Shown: piece after piece, positions 18,792 through 27,317 of the stretch
Position numbering within the stretch: position 1 is the first letter of the stretch
Layout: the number at the start of each line of letters is the position of its first letter
DNA from: Deltaproteobacteria bacterium
Lineage (GTDB): Bacteria; Bdellovibrionota_C; UBA2361; SZUA-149; JADZAE01
NCBI GenBank assembly: GCA_020852715.1
Contig: JADZAE010000067.1
Span: forward strand, 1 to 64,000
DNA: 64,000 bases
Direction: 5' to 3'
Position numbers and translations under genes: made by a program
Notes under the pieces: generated by a model
What the model saw: the letters and a program-made list of their open reading frames with translations, nothing else
What the model was told of the DNA's origin: nothing
The model's database searches: none

Positions 18792-19889
18792 TCACTTATT
18801 GCTATTTAGATCGAGCGACACATTAGTGAGTTTTCCATTAATAACTTTCATTAATGACGCTTCGCTATAATTGCCCCAATGAGAAGTGGTGAAGTCTAGT
18901 GATCCTGTTACGGAGGGACCTTTGTAGTTTTGGATAAAACTAGCCGGATTAGTTTTATTGTTTTTTAAAGCGGCTACTATGAGTTTACCCATATCGTAAT
19001 TATCACCCGCTGAAAATAAGGGGTAATCACCAAATCGCTTTTGATATGCCGTCACGAAGTTTCCTTCCGGAGGCCAATCGGTATAGTATACGCCATCTAA
19101 GAGTTTGCTATCTAATAACTTCCTATACCAAATTTCAGTGATATTGTTTGTGCTGAGAAACTTAGGGAAATATTTTTGTTCGGCGAAGAGTTTTATAATA
19201 ATCTGTGCATGATGACTGATGAACACTAGGTCAGGCTTCTTGTTTATCGCCTTTGCTACATCGGCTCGATAATCATAGCTAAAGTTATTTGGATTTAGGT
19301 TTTGATAAATTATCTCCACATTATATTTTTTGCTGGCAGTTTTCCATTGTTCCAGATAACCTTTTCCCCAGTCATCGTCCCAAGCAAATATCGCAGCTCT
19401 TTTTATGTCTTTATTGTTCTCAAAAAATACGTTTAGTGCATTTGTTATAGAACTACTCTTTGTCCCAACGCTAAAAAAGGTTTCCGGTGATTGGGTGACA
19501 GGGGCTGTCAATGAGGCTAAATGTAGCACCCCATCACGCCCCGCTAAAGGCATAAAAGATGCAATGAGGAAATTCCATATGTCTCCACATATTACCCTTG
19601 CCCCTTGAACTTTTGTTAGCCACTGATAAGCGGAAACAGCGTTTGCCGGCTGTGTTTGACTATCCTGCACTAATAGTTCTATGGGTTCCCCATTTACTCC
19701 CCCCTGGGCGTTTCCCTCTTCAATTGCTAAACGCAATCCATTTAACCCGAAAGTTCCCCAATATGAGGCCTCTCCTGTTAGCGCATAAATTGCCCCAATA
19801 TTTACTGTGTTAGCTTTTGCGGTTTGCGCATAGCTTTCGCCTAATAAAACTGTCAGGAAAAATAAAACAATATATTTAGCTATGCGCAT
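18792..19889 (-). CDS. Branched-chain-amino-acid-type ABC substrate-binding protein (second of three)
   Basis: 365 residues with an N-terminal signal peptide (about 1-26), then VNIGAIYALTGEASYWG, the usual start of the LivJ-type fold, and GGVNGEPIELLVQDSQTQP, the typical second motif. FAWDDDWGKGYLEQW corresponds to the second-lobe strand region. It starts 3 bases after the stop of the first paralogue and is 10 bases from the third, so the three are co-transcribed. Sequence divergence among the three suggests different ligands. Confidence 0.87.
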   Translation of the reverse strand: MRIAKYIVLFFLTVLLGESYAQTAKANTVNIGAIYALTGEASYWGTFGLNGLRLAIEEGNAQGGVNGEPIELLVQDSQTQPANAVSAYQWLTKVQGARVICGDIWNFLIASFMPLAGRDGVLHLASLTAPVTQSPETFFSVGTKSSSITNALNVFFENNKDIKRAAIFAWDDDWGKGYLEQWKTASKKYNVEIIYQNLNPNNFSYDYRADVAKAINKKPDLVFISHHAQIIIKLFAEQKYFPKFLSTNNITEIWYRKLLDSKLLDGVYYTDWPPEGNFVTAYQKRFGDYPLFSAGDNYDMGKLIVAALKNNKTNPASFIQNYKGPSVTGSLDFTTSHWGNYSEASLMKVINGKLTNVSLDLNSNK

Positions 19890-19892
19890 ATT

Positions 19893-21011
19893 TTACTCTA
19901 TTGATTGTTTTTTGCCGTTTACGATTTGAATCAACTTAAATGCACGAAGGCCATCGCCATTACTATCAATTGAGATTTTACCCGATATGCCCGGATAATC
20001 TTTTACTTGGTATAGGCACTGTTTGACTTTTTCTGTGTCATCACCGCAGCGATTGATAACGTCGGCTAGTATTCTAGCCCCATCATAACTTTCGGCCATC
20101 CACATGCCAAACTGAAGATCTCCCACACCGGATCTTTGATTATATCGTTTTGCAAAATTAATATAGTCTTCTCCTTCCGAGGAAAATTCCGGTTCCGCAT
20201 AAACTATTCCCTCCGTGAGAGCAGCTTTTTGCTCTTCCGGCAGCGGTAAGCCCCCTAAAACATCATTGCCAATTATCGGGAGATTTAAGTGAAGATTTTT
20301 TTGTTGGGCTAGGACCAGCATCGCCGATTCAGTATTTTGCGGCGAGAAGATTAGAGCGTCAACCTTCTTCCCTTTAAGTTTGATTAATAGTAGTCGAAAG
20401 TCTGTTTCTTCCGAATTATACCCTTCAAAAAAGGCAACATTAATGCCCGCGGGAATGGCAAGCTCTTTAAGTTTTTCCGCCATTGGTTGAGCATAGGCTG
20501 TTTCTTCATATAGAATTCCAATACTCTTAATTTCTTTTTTTGTTTTTAGATAATCAAATAAGCGTTCACTTTGTTTCGTGCTTGCCGGGCAAGTTCTAAA
20601 TACATAATCTCCGGCATTGGTTAGTGCGGGAGAAGCAGAAACGGTCGCTAACATAATTACTTTGTTTGCCTCGGCGATTGGGGCGATAGGTACTGACTCC
20701 GGTGAACTATGCCCGCCTAGAACATATTTAACTTTATCAATATTAATTAGCTTATGCATGGCGGTTACTGCTGTTAGGCCGTTGCCTTTACCGTCTTCGG
20801 CGATGAGCTCGACAGGGCGACCCAAGATTCCGCCGCGGGCATTTATATCATCTATCGCCATTGATACTGCCTTATATCCGCCGTATGAACTAAAAGGTCC
20901 CGTCATAGCGCCGATAAATCCAATCTTAAACTTCTCTTGCGCCAGAACGTTAGGAGTGTGGCCTGCGAAAATGACAAATAATAATATGGTCGCAGTAATA
21001 TAGTTTTTCAT
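19893..21011 (-). CDS. Branched-chain-amino-acid-type ABC substrate-binding protein (first of three)
   Basis: 372 residues, first gene of the three-gene set. A signal peptide (about 1-24, ending VLAQE) is followed by KIGFIGAMTGPFSSYGGYK and INARGGILGRPVELIAEDGKG, the classic LivJ-type motifs. GILYEETAYAQPMA and AESYDGARILADVI mark the second lobe. It is the best match of the three to a standard amino-acid-binding protein. No LivH/M/G/F genes are in the window. Confidence 0.9.
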   Translation of the reverse strand: MKNYITATILLFVIFAGHTPNVLAQEKFKIGFIGAMTGPFSSYGGYKAVSMAIDDINARGGILGRPVELIAEDGKGNGLTAVTAMHKLINIDKVKYVLGGHSSPESVPIAPIAEANKVIMLATVSASPALTNAGDYVFRTCPASTKQSERLFDYLKTKKEIKSIGILYEETAYAQPMAEKLKELAIPAGINVAFFEGYNSEETDFRLLLIKLKGKKVDALIFSPQNTESAMLVLAQQKNLHLNLPIIGNDVLGGLPLPEEQKAALTEGIVYAEPEFSSEGEDYINFAKRYNQRSGVGDLQFGMWMAESYDGARILADVINRCGDDTEKVKQCLYQVKDYPGISGKISIDSNGDGLRAFKLIQIVNGKKQSIE

Positions 21012-21198
21012 GGCGGTTTTCCTTGCGGGCTAAGAAATAATTATTAATGAAGAATAGCGAAATTTTTGTACGTGCCCTACTGTTAACTATTTTTACAAGA
21101 CAGGATAGGAAAAGGCAATTGATATTTTGGGTTGGAAAAAATGTTTTTATGCCGTAGGGCTGCGCTGTTCATGCATTATGCGACGTGGTATTCTCAAC

Positions 21199-21219
21199 AA
21201 GGGCACGCACAGCGTGCCC
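21199..21219. repeat. Short perfect hairpin upstream of mscL
   Basis: GGGCACGC and GCGTGCCC form an 8-base-pair stem around ACA. Its place between the divergent binding-protein operon and mscL suggests a regulatory or repeat-derived hairpin; no T run follows. Confidence 0.4.
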
Positions 21220-21290
21220 CTATCTGGATTAAAGGGCATACGTTTAGTATATTGGGGTGGCAGTTTGGTTTGAAAACAAGGGAGACTATC

Positions 21291-21680
21291 ATGAGCATTT
21301 TAAAAGAATTTAAAGATTTTGCAGCTAAGGGAAATGTGGTGGATATGGCTGTGGGTATTGTGATTGGAGCTTCTTTTACGAAGATCGTTTCTTCTTTTGT
21401 TAGCGATGTGATTATGCCGCCTTTAGGGTTTGTGATTGGTGGTGTTAATTTTACTGGCCTTAAGATGACTTTAAAAGAAGCGGCGGGTAATGTGCCGGCT
21501 GTCACTTTGAATTATGGAACCTTCTTACAGACAGTATTTGATTTTACAATTGTCGCTTTTGCTATGTTTATGTTGGTGAAGGCGGTTAATAAACTACACA
21601 AAAAAGGAGAAACAGCTCCGAAGATCAGCGGAGAAGAAGTGCTACTGGGTGAGATTAGGGATATTTTGAAAGCGAAGTAA
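21291..21680 (+). CDS. mscL: Large-conductance mechanosensitive channel
   Basis: MscL opens under membrane tension to release solutes on osmotic downshock. The 129-residue protein starts [20 protein letters not shown], then [20 protein letters not shown] (first helix, with the usual pore-lining residues) and [12 protein letters not shown]. The second helix ([20 protein letters not shown]) is followed by a charged C-terminal helix ending [12 protein letters not shown] chose the ATG at 21291, with GGGAG about 7 bases upstream; an in-frame start at 21132 would add 53 unrelated residues encoded across repeat sequence. Confidence 0.97.
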   Translation: MSILKEFKDFAAKGNVVDMAVGIVIGASFTKIVSSFVSDVIMPPLGFVIGGVNFTGLKMTLKEAAGNVPAVTLNYGTFLQTVFDFTIVAFAMFMLVKAVNKLHKKGETAPKISGEEVLLGEIRDILKAK

Positions 21681-21688
21681 TGAAGAGA

Positions 21689-21719
21689 AGCGCCGCCGGG
21701 TTTTTAATACGACGGCGCT
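21689..21719. terminator. Bidirectional terminator between mscL and the lipoprotein gene
   Basis: AGCGCCG (21689-21695) pairs with CGGCGCT (21713-21719), with TTTTT inside the loop. It lies between converging genes 9 bases after mscL and 15 bases after the lipoprotein gene, as expected for a shared terminator. Confidence 0.65.
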
Positions 21720-21733
21720 CTGCTGGTTAATTA

Positions 21734-23014
21734 TTAATTAACCGGAGTTGATGCATCAGGAATACAAAAACGATCCGGATCACTGTCATCACCGGCCATT
21801 TTAATAGATGTATGAACAATCGGAACCATGAGGTTAGCATTTCCAGGTGCGCCGAAACATGCAGTTTTTGTTCCACTGCCATCTATATAATTCTGCACTT
21901 TATAAGGGCTGCAAGAAGCAAGGGCGCATCCCTCATCTAAACGGTCACCCCCATCGGGTAAGCGTAATTGCACGCTAAACGCTCCAGCAAAATCTCCGCT
22001 TAATGTAACAGCGGCGTTGCCCCCGCACTGTTCGCTTTGCGGCGAATAACTTACTGTGCCGGGCATGGTGTCGCAAGCATAAGCTACTTCTTCTGAGCTT
22101 GAACCGCCAGCAGAACCGACGCCCTCGAATTCGGTGCGGTCACAGCCATTATCAATCATTAAGTAAGGCTGACTGCCAAAATAAACAGGGTTGCCTGTTT
22201 CTTTTTCCAGTATTTCAACTTTTATGTTCGTGCCATAGCTGCAGCCGCTAGAACCGGAACGAACAGTTGTACAACGTCCATTTCCTGTCGGATACTCGCG
22301 AATCTGCTGGCCATTAACAAAAACGTTTACATCGCAAGGATTAAGCAAAATCGTTACGCCACCGGGATTGTAACCGCTTTCTGAATCAGGCTTCCAAAGG
22401 AAGTCTCCGACTTGTTTGGTATCTACGGTGCTGGACGAAGAGGAAGAGCCCTCGGATGAAGATGAAGCGGCAGAGGGATCGGAAATCAGGGAGTAACATC
22501 CGGCTAAGGCAGAGACGTTGCAATTATCTGAGGTTTCAATCACTCCGGCGATATGTTCATCGAGAGCTTCTTCGCCAAAGCTTTGGCCATCGGCGGTAAC
22601 GATTTGTCCGACTTCGGCAATACCGGAAGCTGTTTCAGCTGTGCAGTCGCCGGCCGGAAAATAGTGTAGGGTTTTCAAACTTAGTTGGGCATAGAGATTC
22701 TCAGCCGCAGTATTATTGAATCCTGTAGTTGCGCCTAGACCCTGGAGCTTAACTAGCTTTTCACTACCATTGACAGAGATTTGCACAAGATTGGAATCAA
22801 TTACTCGTATCAAAGTGGCTGTTGGTGCATCTGTGTAAACAGGTGGATTAACTAATTCTCCATTGTTGATTAGTCCGCATTTTGTTGCGCCCGGTTCTGT
22901 GTTACTGCCTGGAGTATTGTTGGTATCTATGCTTGCCTCATCTCCGCCTCCACTTCCGGAACAGCTAGAGAGCAAAATTACAAGGCCACAGATCATAAAC
23001 TTACTATGCCGCAT
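21734..23014 (-). CDS. Secreted lipoprotein with a degenerate thermonuclease-like domain
   Basis: 426 residues. The signal peptide ends in LLSSC with lipobox Cys18. Residues about 60-165 (ATLIRVIDSNLVQISVNGSE, then KLVKLQGLG and GQIVTADGQSFGEEAL) follow the layout of staphylococcal-nuclease-like domains, but the usual catalytic DGD is DSN and the expected Arg/Glu residues are not evident, so nuclease activity is doubtful. A Ser-rich linker (SSSSEGSSSSSS) separates a Cys-rich C-terminal half that I do not recognise; its GDFLWKP start resembles other secreted modules. Even Cys spacing suggests disulfides. The nuclease-like assignment is by pattern only. Confidence 0.6.
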   Translation of the reverse strand: MRHSKFMICGLVILLSSCSGSGGGDEASIDTNNTPGSNTEPGATKCGLINNGELVNPPVYTDAPTATLIRVIDSNLVQISVNGSEKLVKLQGLGATTGFNNTAAENLYAQLSLKTLHYFPAGDCTAETASGIAEVGQIVTADGQSFGEEALDEHIAGVIETSDNCNVSALAGCYSLISDPSAASSSSEGSSSSSSTVDTKQVGDFLWKPDSESGYNPGGVTILLNPCDVNVFVNGQQIREYPTGNGRCTTVRSGSSGCSYGTNIKVEILEKETGNPVYFGSQPYLMIDNGCDRTEFEGVGSAGGSSSEEVAYACDTMPGTVSYSPQSEQCGGNAAVTLSGDFAGAFSVQLRLPDGGDRLDEGCALASCSPYKVQNYIDGSGTKTACFGAPGNANLMVPIVHTSIKMAGDDSDPDRFCIPDASTPVN

Positions 23015-23158
23015 GTTCGTTCTCCTTGGTTAAAAAAATTGTTAAAATAGCCTGGATGCATTTAGGCCGATTGAACGTATTTATATAATTGTGTTAGATA
23101 GTCAATCATTTTCCCGGATGTTTTTGTCGATGAAAATTACCGTAATTATTGGCCAAAA

Positions 23159-24085
23159 ATGAACAAAGTCTCCGTAATTATTCCCGCTTATAATAGAGAA
23201 AAAATGCTTGCCCGTGCTGTGGATTCGGTGCTGACACAAACCTACCATGATTTTGAGTTTATTGTTATTGATGATGGGTCTATAGAGGATTTGGCAGTAA
23301 TTAAAGAGAAGGTTGAGGGGGCAGGGCACATTTGGATAAGCGTCCCTAATGGTGGTGTGGCTAAAGCGCGCAATTTAGGAGTGCGGCATAGTAGCGGCGA
23401 ATATTTAGCTTTTCTTGATTCCGATGATCAATGGTTACCGGAAAAATTGGAAAAACAGTTAGCTTATTTGCATAAGCATTCCCAATATCGCATTTGTCAG
23501 TGTGAGGAAAATTGGTTTCGCCATGGGCGCTTTGCCAATCAATGCAAGCATCATCGCAAGCCTGAAGGTGATGTGTTTAAGAATAGTTTAAAACTTTGCT
23601 GTATTAGTCCATCGTCAGTGTTGATGGAAAGGAGTTTGTTTGATGAGTTTGGCGGTTTTGACGAGGATTTTGTTGTTTGTGAGGATTACGAGCTTTGGCT
23701 CAGAGTTACTGCCCAATATGAGCTGGGGTTATTAAATGATGTGCTGGTAGTGAAATATGGCGGGCATTCAGATCAGTTGTCCCATTCGCAGATAGCGATG
23801 GATCGTTATCGAATTGTCGCGATAAGCAAATTGCTTTGTTTTCCTAATTTATCCGAGCAACAAAAACTATTGGCAGTTAATGAATTGCGGGTAAAAACAG
23901 AAGTCCTTTGGAAGGGCGCGCACAAGCATAAAAATGGGTATTTGCTCGATCGTTTGGGAGTATTGCGCGATCTTCTTGAAAAGAAGCGCTTTGATAATCT
24001 GAGAGAAAGTTTTGGTTTAATAAAAGAATTGTTAGAGCCAATCCAAGACGCGTCTTCTGTATATATAAAGAAGTCCGATTTCTAG
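23159..24085 (+). CDS. Family 2 glycosyltransferase
   Basis: 308 residues with the GT-A fold of family 2: VSVIIPAYNREKMLARAVDS at the N terminus, IDDGS (nucleotide-binding Asp), NGGVAKARNLGV and the metal-binding FLDSDDQW. CEDYELWLR near residue 180 supplies the usual acceptor-side/catalytic ED. The acceptor is unknown. The last 54 bases overlap the 3' end of nuoA on the other strand, an unusual tail-to-tail overlap that suggests nuoA and this gene were joined by rearrangement. Confidence 0.9.
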   Translation: MNKVSVIIPAYNREKMLARAVDSVLTQTYHDFEFIVIDDGSIEDLAVIKEKVEGAGHIWISVPNGGVAKARNLGVRHSSGEYLAFLDSDDQWLPEKLEKQLAYLHKHSQYRICQCEENWFRHGRFANQCKHHRKPEGDVFKNSLKLCCISPSSVLMERSLFDEFGGFDEDFVVCEDYELWLRVTAQYELGLLNDVLVVKYGGHSDQLSHSQIAMDRYRIVAISKLLCFPNLSEQQKLLAVNELRVKTEVLWKGAHKHKNGYLLDRLGVLRDLLEKKRFDNLRESFGLIKELLEPIQDASSVYIKKSDF

Positions 24086-24388
24086 GATAAAAAGAAAAGG
24101 CATGGCCAGCCAAAAACCGGGCCAACCCATTTCTGCCAGTTGTATGGCCCAGGGGTAGAGAAAAACTACTTCCACATCAAAGACAACAAACAAAACAGCG
24201 ACTAACAGGAATTTTACCCCGAAGCGTTGACCTGATGTGCCGGAGCTAATAGTGCCGCACTCAAACGGGTCTTCTTTCATGGGGGTGCGGCGCTTCGGCC
24301 CCAGAAAGATACTGAGCGCGAGAAAGATTAAAATGATCAAAGCGGCGAACGCAATTAAAGCAAATAGTGAAAAATAATGTTCAAACAT
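24032..24388 (-). CDS. nuoA: NADH-quinone oxidoreductase subunit A, away from the nuo cluster
   Basis: 118 residues with three membrane segments. The signatures DPFECGTISSGTSGQRFGVK (about 41-60) and VVFDVEVVFLYPWA (about 68-81), including the conserved acidic residues in the quinone-linked loop, identify it clearly. In most bacteria nuoA opens the nuo operon; here it stands about 12 kb from nuoN on the opposite strand behind a DUF2934 gene (28-base gap). The ribosome-binding site is weak. It is expected to supply the A subunit to the complex encoded at 371-12473. Confidence 0.95.
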   Translation of the reverse strand: MFEHYFSLFALIAFAALIILIFLALSIFLGPKRRTPMKEDPFECGTISSGTSGQRFGVKFLLVAVLFVVFDVEVVFLYPWAIQLAEMGWPGFWLAMPFLFILEIGLLYIYRRRVLDWL

Positions 24389-24416
24389 GTTTTAATCGCG
24401 TTTGCCTGGCCTAATT

Positions 24417-24761
24417 TTATTTCCCTCTTAGTTCTCTTTCAGCTTGCAGCCAGTGATCATCGCTACGTCCTTCAGGACAACCTTCGGCTTTCCAGATTTG
24501 ATATGCGCGGCTGGCGATAGCATTACTATCAGGTCTAGTAACTGATCTGCTTGCTTCGTGGGTTGTGGGAGTATTTGGAGAAGGTATTACCCTATCCGTA
24601 TCCCTTTCATTTGTTTTTGTAACCATAGAGGCATTATAAGCTTGCGCTGAATGAATAGGGGAAGTTGAAGACTTTGTTGAACGCTCAGAAGAAGAGCCAT
24701 TGCCTCCGTTTCCACCGTTAGAATTCTTAGATGCTCCGGCAGCTTTCTTTGTAGTTGCCAT
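24417..24761 (-). CDS. DUF2934 domain protein
   Basis: 114 residues. The first 75 are low-complexity, rich in Ser, Thr, Asn and Gly, and probably disordered. The end (about 84-114) matches the small DUF2934 module: ASRAYQIWKAEGCPEGRSDD then HWLQAERELRG. The module's function is unknown. AAGGAGG precedes the ATG. It is co-directional with nuoA. Confidence 0.75.
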   Translation of the reverse strand: MATTKKAAGASKNSNGGNGGNGSSSERSTKSSTSPIHSAQAYNASMVTKTNERDTDRVIPSPNTPTTHEASRSVTRPDSNAIASRAYQIWKAEGCPEGRSDDHWLQAERELRGK

Positions 24762-25176
24762 GATCGGGCCTCCTTAATTTCTAATTAAAATACTATTGTA
24801 ATTTATAAATAAAGTTTAACAGCTAGCAGGGGTTTCATCAATAATGTTTTATTGACGTAGTCTCCGCTATTTAGATGTATGATCATCTGTAAAAGTTCCA
24901 GATTTTATTTGCTGTGATACATTAAGATTGTTAGGTACCCGTTCACGACCTTTACTGAGTTTCTATTCAAAAGCCCCCAGAGGGGGCAAGTTTTGCGAAG
25001 CAAAACTATGGGGAGACGAAGACTAAGCCTTCACAAGATTAGTCGTTTCCGATTAGGAAACGTCAATAAATAATTGTAAATGTTCATATTTGTAATACTT
25101 CCGGAACGCTATTAATAATAATCCGTGAAGGCTTAAGATTGTTAGCTCGTTTTAGGAAATTCTTATTTAAAAAGGC
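24762..25176. other. Intergenic region holding repeat family B copy 1
   Basis: The divergent gap between the DUF2934 gene and a lipoprotein gene contains the 132-base repeat at 24939-25070. No gene is seen. The final bases before 25177 have a weak ribosome-binding site (AAAAAGGC). Confidence 0.5.
24939..25070 (+). repeat. Dispersed repeat family B, copy 1 (structured, about 132 bp)
   Basis: It begins CCGTTCACGAC and contains three hairpins: GCCCCCAGAGGGGGC, GTTTTGCGAAGCAAAAC and CGTTTCCGATTAGGAAACG. A second copy, nearly identical and in the same order, lies at 61777-61908. Differences such as GCCCCC to GCCTCC and GTCGTTT to GTTGTTT are scattered. It could be a mobile palindromic element or a small structured RNA. 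Confidence 0.75.
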
Positions 25177-25644
25177 ATGAGTATAATTAGGTTGCTAGTA
25201 TCTTTATTGTTATTAACTCTGATGAGCGGATGTTCTACTGCCCAGAAGGATAAGAGCACAGCAATCGATAATGATTTAGTCAAGAATGCGAGTGTTCCAC
25301 CTAGCGTTTCTGTCGGAAGTTTGGCTTCGGGCGAACAAAAGTCTCCGACCCCCGAAGAAGCAGAAAAGAAGTTGGAAGAGTATAGTGAAAACTGGTTTTA
25401 TGGTTACGGTTTGGGGCGAAGTATTTTAAACATTGGTACCGTAGTAATTTTCCCTCCCTATGCGATTTACTTGGTAGGGAATGCTGCTTTGCAGGTAGCC
25501 GGGGAAGAGCCATTATATGTAACTGACGCCTTACCCGAAAAGCCGAAAGATGCGTATATGAATGTTTACAACGGAGTTACCGGAATACCGGGAATGCTTT
25601 CTTCTACTGTGGCCGGGGTGCCGTTTCGTGAGGAAACAAAATAG
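25177..25644 (+). CDS. Conserved-looking lipoprotein of unknown function
   Basis: 155 residues. The signal peptide ends LMSGC with lipobox Cys19, so the protein is probably anchored in a membrane from the periplasm. After a charged linker comes FYGYGLGRSILNIGTVVIFP and a hydrophobic stretch, PYAIYLVGNAALQVAG (about 88-103), perhaps an amphipathic or membrane helix. The domain looks like a family of secreted lipoproteins, but I cannot name it. nadK begins 15 bases downstream, so the two may be co-transcribed. Confidence 0.75.
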   Translation: MSIIRLLVSLLLLTLMSGCSTAQKDKSTAIDNDLVKNASVPPSVSVGSLASGEQKSPTPEEAEKKLEEYSENWFYGYGLGRSILNIGTVVIFPPYAIYLVGNAALQVAGEEPLYVTDALPEKPKDAYMNVYNGVTGIPGMLSSTVAGVPFREETK

Positions 25645-25659
25645 ACTAAGGAAAGTTTT

Positions 25660-26553
25660 ATGGCTCTTGATGAGAAAAAAGTGGGTATTGCTGGTAAGCC
25701 GACAAATCCTCAGGCTTGTCACTTGGCGCTGGAGTTAATTGCTTGGCTTAACGAAAAACAGATTGCTTTTCGAGTTGATGAACAATTGGCGCAATGTGTG
25801 GAGAACAAAAAATGCTTGCTTTCCCGGATTGGGCTTTTAAAAGAGTGTGATCCGGTAGTTGTCTTTGGTGGCGACGGTACTTTAATCAGTGTTTCTAGAA
25901 ACATTGGGGAACAAAGCCCGCTGATTATCGGCGTCAATGTTGGCACCTTGGGGTATTTAACTGAATGCTCGGTAGATGACTATTTAACGGTGCTGGAATT
26001 AGCTTTGCGCGGGGAAGTTGGGGTAATAAAAAAACAACTTTTGGAAGGAAAGATTATTCGCGACGGCCAGTCCGTAATGTCTTTTCGCGGCATAAATGAT
26101 GTGGTTATTGGCAAAGGGGCGTTAGGTCGAATCTATGGCATTAACCTTTTTATCAATAGCGATGAAAACGCCGCTTACTTTCGCGGTGACGGAATTATTA
26201 TTGCTACACCGGCAGGGTCCACTGCTTATTCACTGGCAGCCGGCGGTGCTATTGTTCATCCGCGAATTAGCGCTTTATTAGTGACGCCGATTTGCTCTCA
26301 TGTTCTTACCAGCCGCCCGCTGGTTCTGCCGGGAGACGTGAAACTAAGAATGACAATAGCTGATGAACAATATGCTTCCGTAGAGAACACAAAAAAGATG
26401 TATCTTACTATTGATGGACAAGTAGGGCAGGAGATTGCCCTGGGTGATGAGATCCATGTCTCGCTCTCTGCGCATTTTGTTCGTTATGCCAAATCACAGT
26501 CGCGGAACTATTTTGATGTGCTATCACATAAGCTCAAATGGGGAGCGGTTTAG
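25660..26553 (+). CDS. nadK: NAD kinase
   Basis: It phosphorylates NAD+ to NADP+. The 297-residue protein shows FGGDGTLISVSR (GGDGT at 70-74), NVGTLGYLTE and the C-terminal GDGIIIATPAGSTAYSLAAG signature. AAGGAAAG lies 7-10 bases before the start. The NADPH-linked nfnAB-icd operon lies 2 kb downstream. The coding end faces the Dps-like gene on the other strand. Confidence 0.96.
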   Translation: MALDEKKVGIAGKPTNPQACHLALELIAWLNEKQIAFRVDEQLAQCVENKKCLLSRIGLLKECDPVVVFGGDGTLISVSRNIGEQSPLIIGVNVGTLGYLTECSVDDYLTVLELALRGEVGVIKKQLLEGKIIRDGQSVMSFRGINDVVIGKGALGRIYGINLFINSDENAAYFRGDGIIIATPAGSTAYSLAAGGAIVHPRISALLVTPICSHVLTSRPLVLPGDVKLRMTIADEQYASVENTKKMYLTIDGQVGQEIALGDEIHVSLSAHFVRYAKSQSRNYFDVLSHKLKWGAV

Positions 26554-26558
26554 TAGCT

Positions 26559-26580
26559 ACGGCAGCCGTTTTATTTTTTA
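26559..26580. terminator. Short hairpin with T run between nadK and the Dps-like gene
   Basis: ACGG-CAG-CCGT is followed by TTTTATTTTTTA. The stem is only 4 base pairs (5 including A-T flanks), so it is a weak terminator candidate. Confidence 0.35.
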
Positions 26581-26585
26581 ATGGC

Positions 26586-27098
26586 TTACAGACGCAGCTT
26601 CTTGAAATTTTCCTTCATAATATGGATGTCTTTAATCCAGTCTTCAATATCCTGCTCGTGTTCAATTTCCTCATTAAGTATCTGCGTGGCCATTTGATGA
26701 GTGGAATGATCTTTTCCGGAAGTCATGTTGGCAATGGAACTATAGCGACTGATAGCGCATCTTTCGCCATTGAGGTTCTGCTCAAGAATAACCTCGATGT
26801 AAGGATCAATGGGCTTTTCGTAAGGACATTTTGTATATTTGAACCAGTCTTCCGGAGTCAAAATAGGTGTTCCTCCGAGCTGAATTATTCTGTTTACAAC
26901 AAGCACGGCGTGATTGAGTTCTTGCGTAGCATGCAGAAGTAGCTCTGGTTCAACTTCGCTACGCATCGGGCCTTCCATAAGTCGAGCGCCAATCCAATAT
27001 TGATAAAAAGCAAGCCATTCCTCGGCCAGCGCTTCGTTTAATGATTGGATTAATTCGCCTGTGTTAATGCCAGAAATCTGGATAGCTTTTTCTCCCAT
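26586..27098 (-). CDS. Dps-like ferritin-superfamily protein
   Basis: 170 residues from the ATG at 27098, which has TAAGGGAG upstream; a longer frame to 27203 lacks such a site. Ferritin-like diiron residues are visible: EEWLAFYQYWIGAR on helix A, ELNH on helix B, GERCAISRY on helix C and NEEIEHEQD on helix D. The pattern GARLMEGPMR and GGTPILTPEDWFKYTKCPY agrees with the Dps-like (DPSL) group, which stores iron and detoxifies peroxide in the cytoplasm. The Cys residues in TKCPY and ERCAI fit the thiol pair reported for DPSL proteins. Confidence 0.8.
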   Translation of the reverse strand: MGEKAIQISGINTGELIQSLNEALAEEWLAFYQYWIGARLMEGPMRSEVEPELLLHATQELNHAVLVVNRIIQLGGTPILTPEDWFKYTKCPYEKPIDPYIEVILEQNLNGERCAISRYSSIANMTSGKDHSTHQMATQILNEEIEHEQDIEDWIKDIHIMKENFKKLRL

Positions 27099-27317
27099 GT
27101 CCTTATCTCCCTTAGAAAATTCCAATAACAAAGGAAACAAATGGTTTCCAAACCTTGTAACCAAATTCACAGTAAGTGAAAGATCAGCGAAAGTCAAATC
27201 CAAATTTTAGATTATGAGATTGTGCTGAGCCTGGATATTAGACACTGCATATTGCAGGCCAAATAAGAAAGAGGCCTTTGTGTGGCCCCTTTCGTGATAG
27301 TCTTGTTGATTTCTAGC

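Noticed and set aside
26538-26942. 134-residue + strand frame over the ferritin-like gene
   Set aside because: It lies antisense to the well-supported Dps-like gene and has no recognisable motifs.
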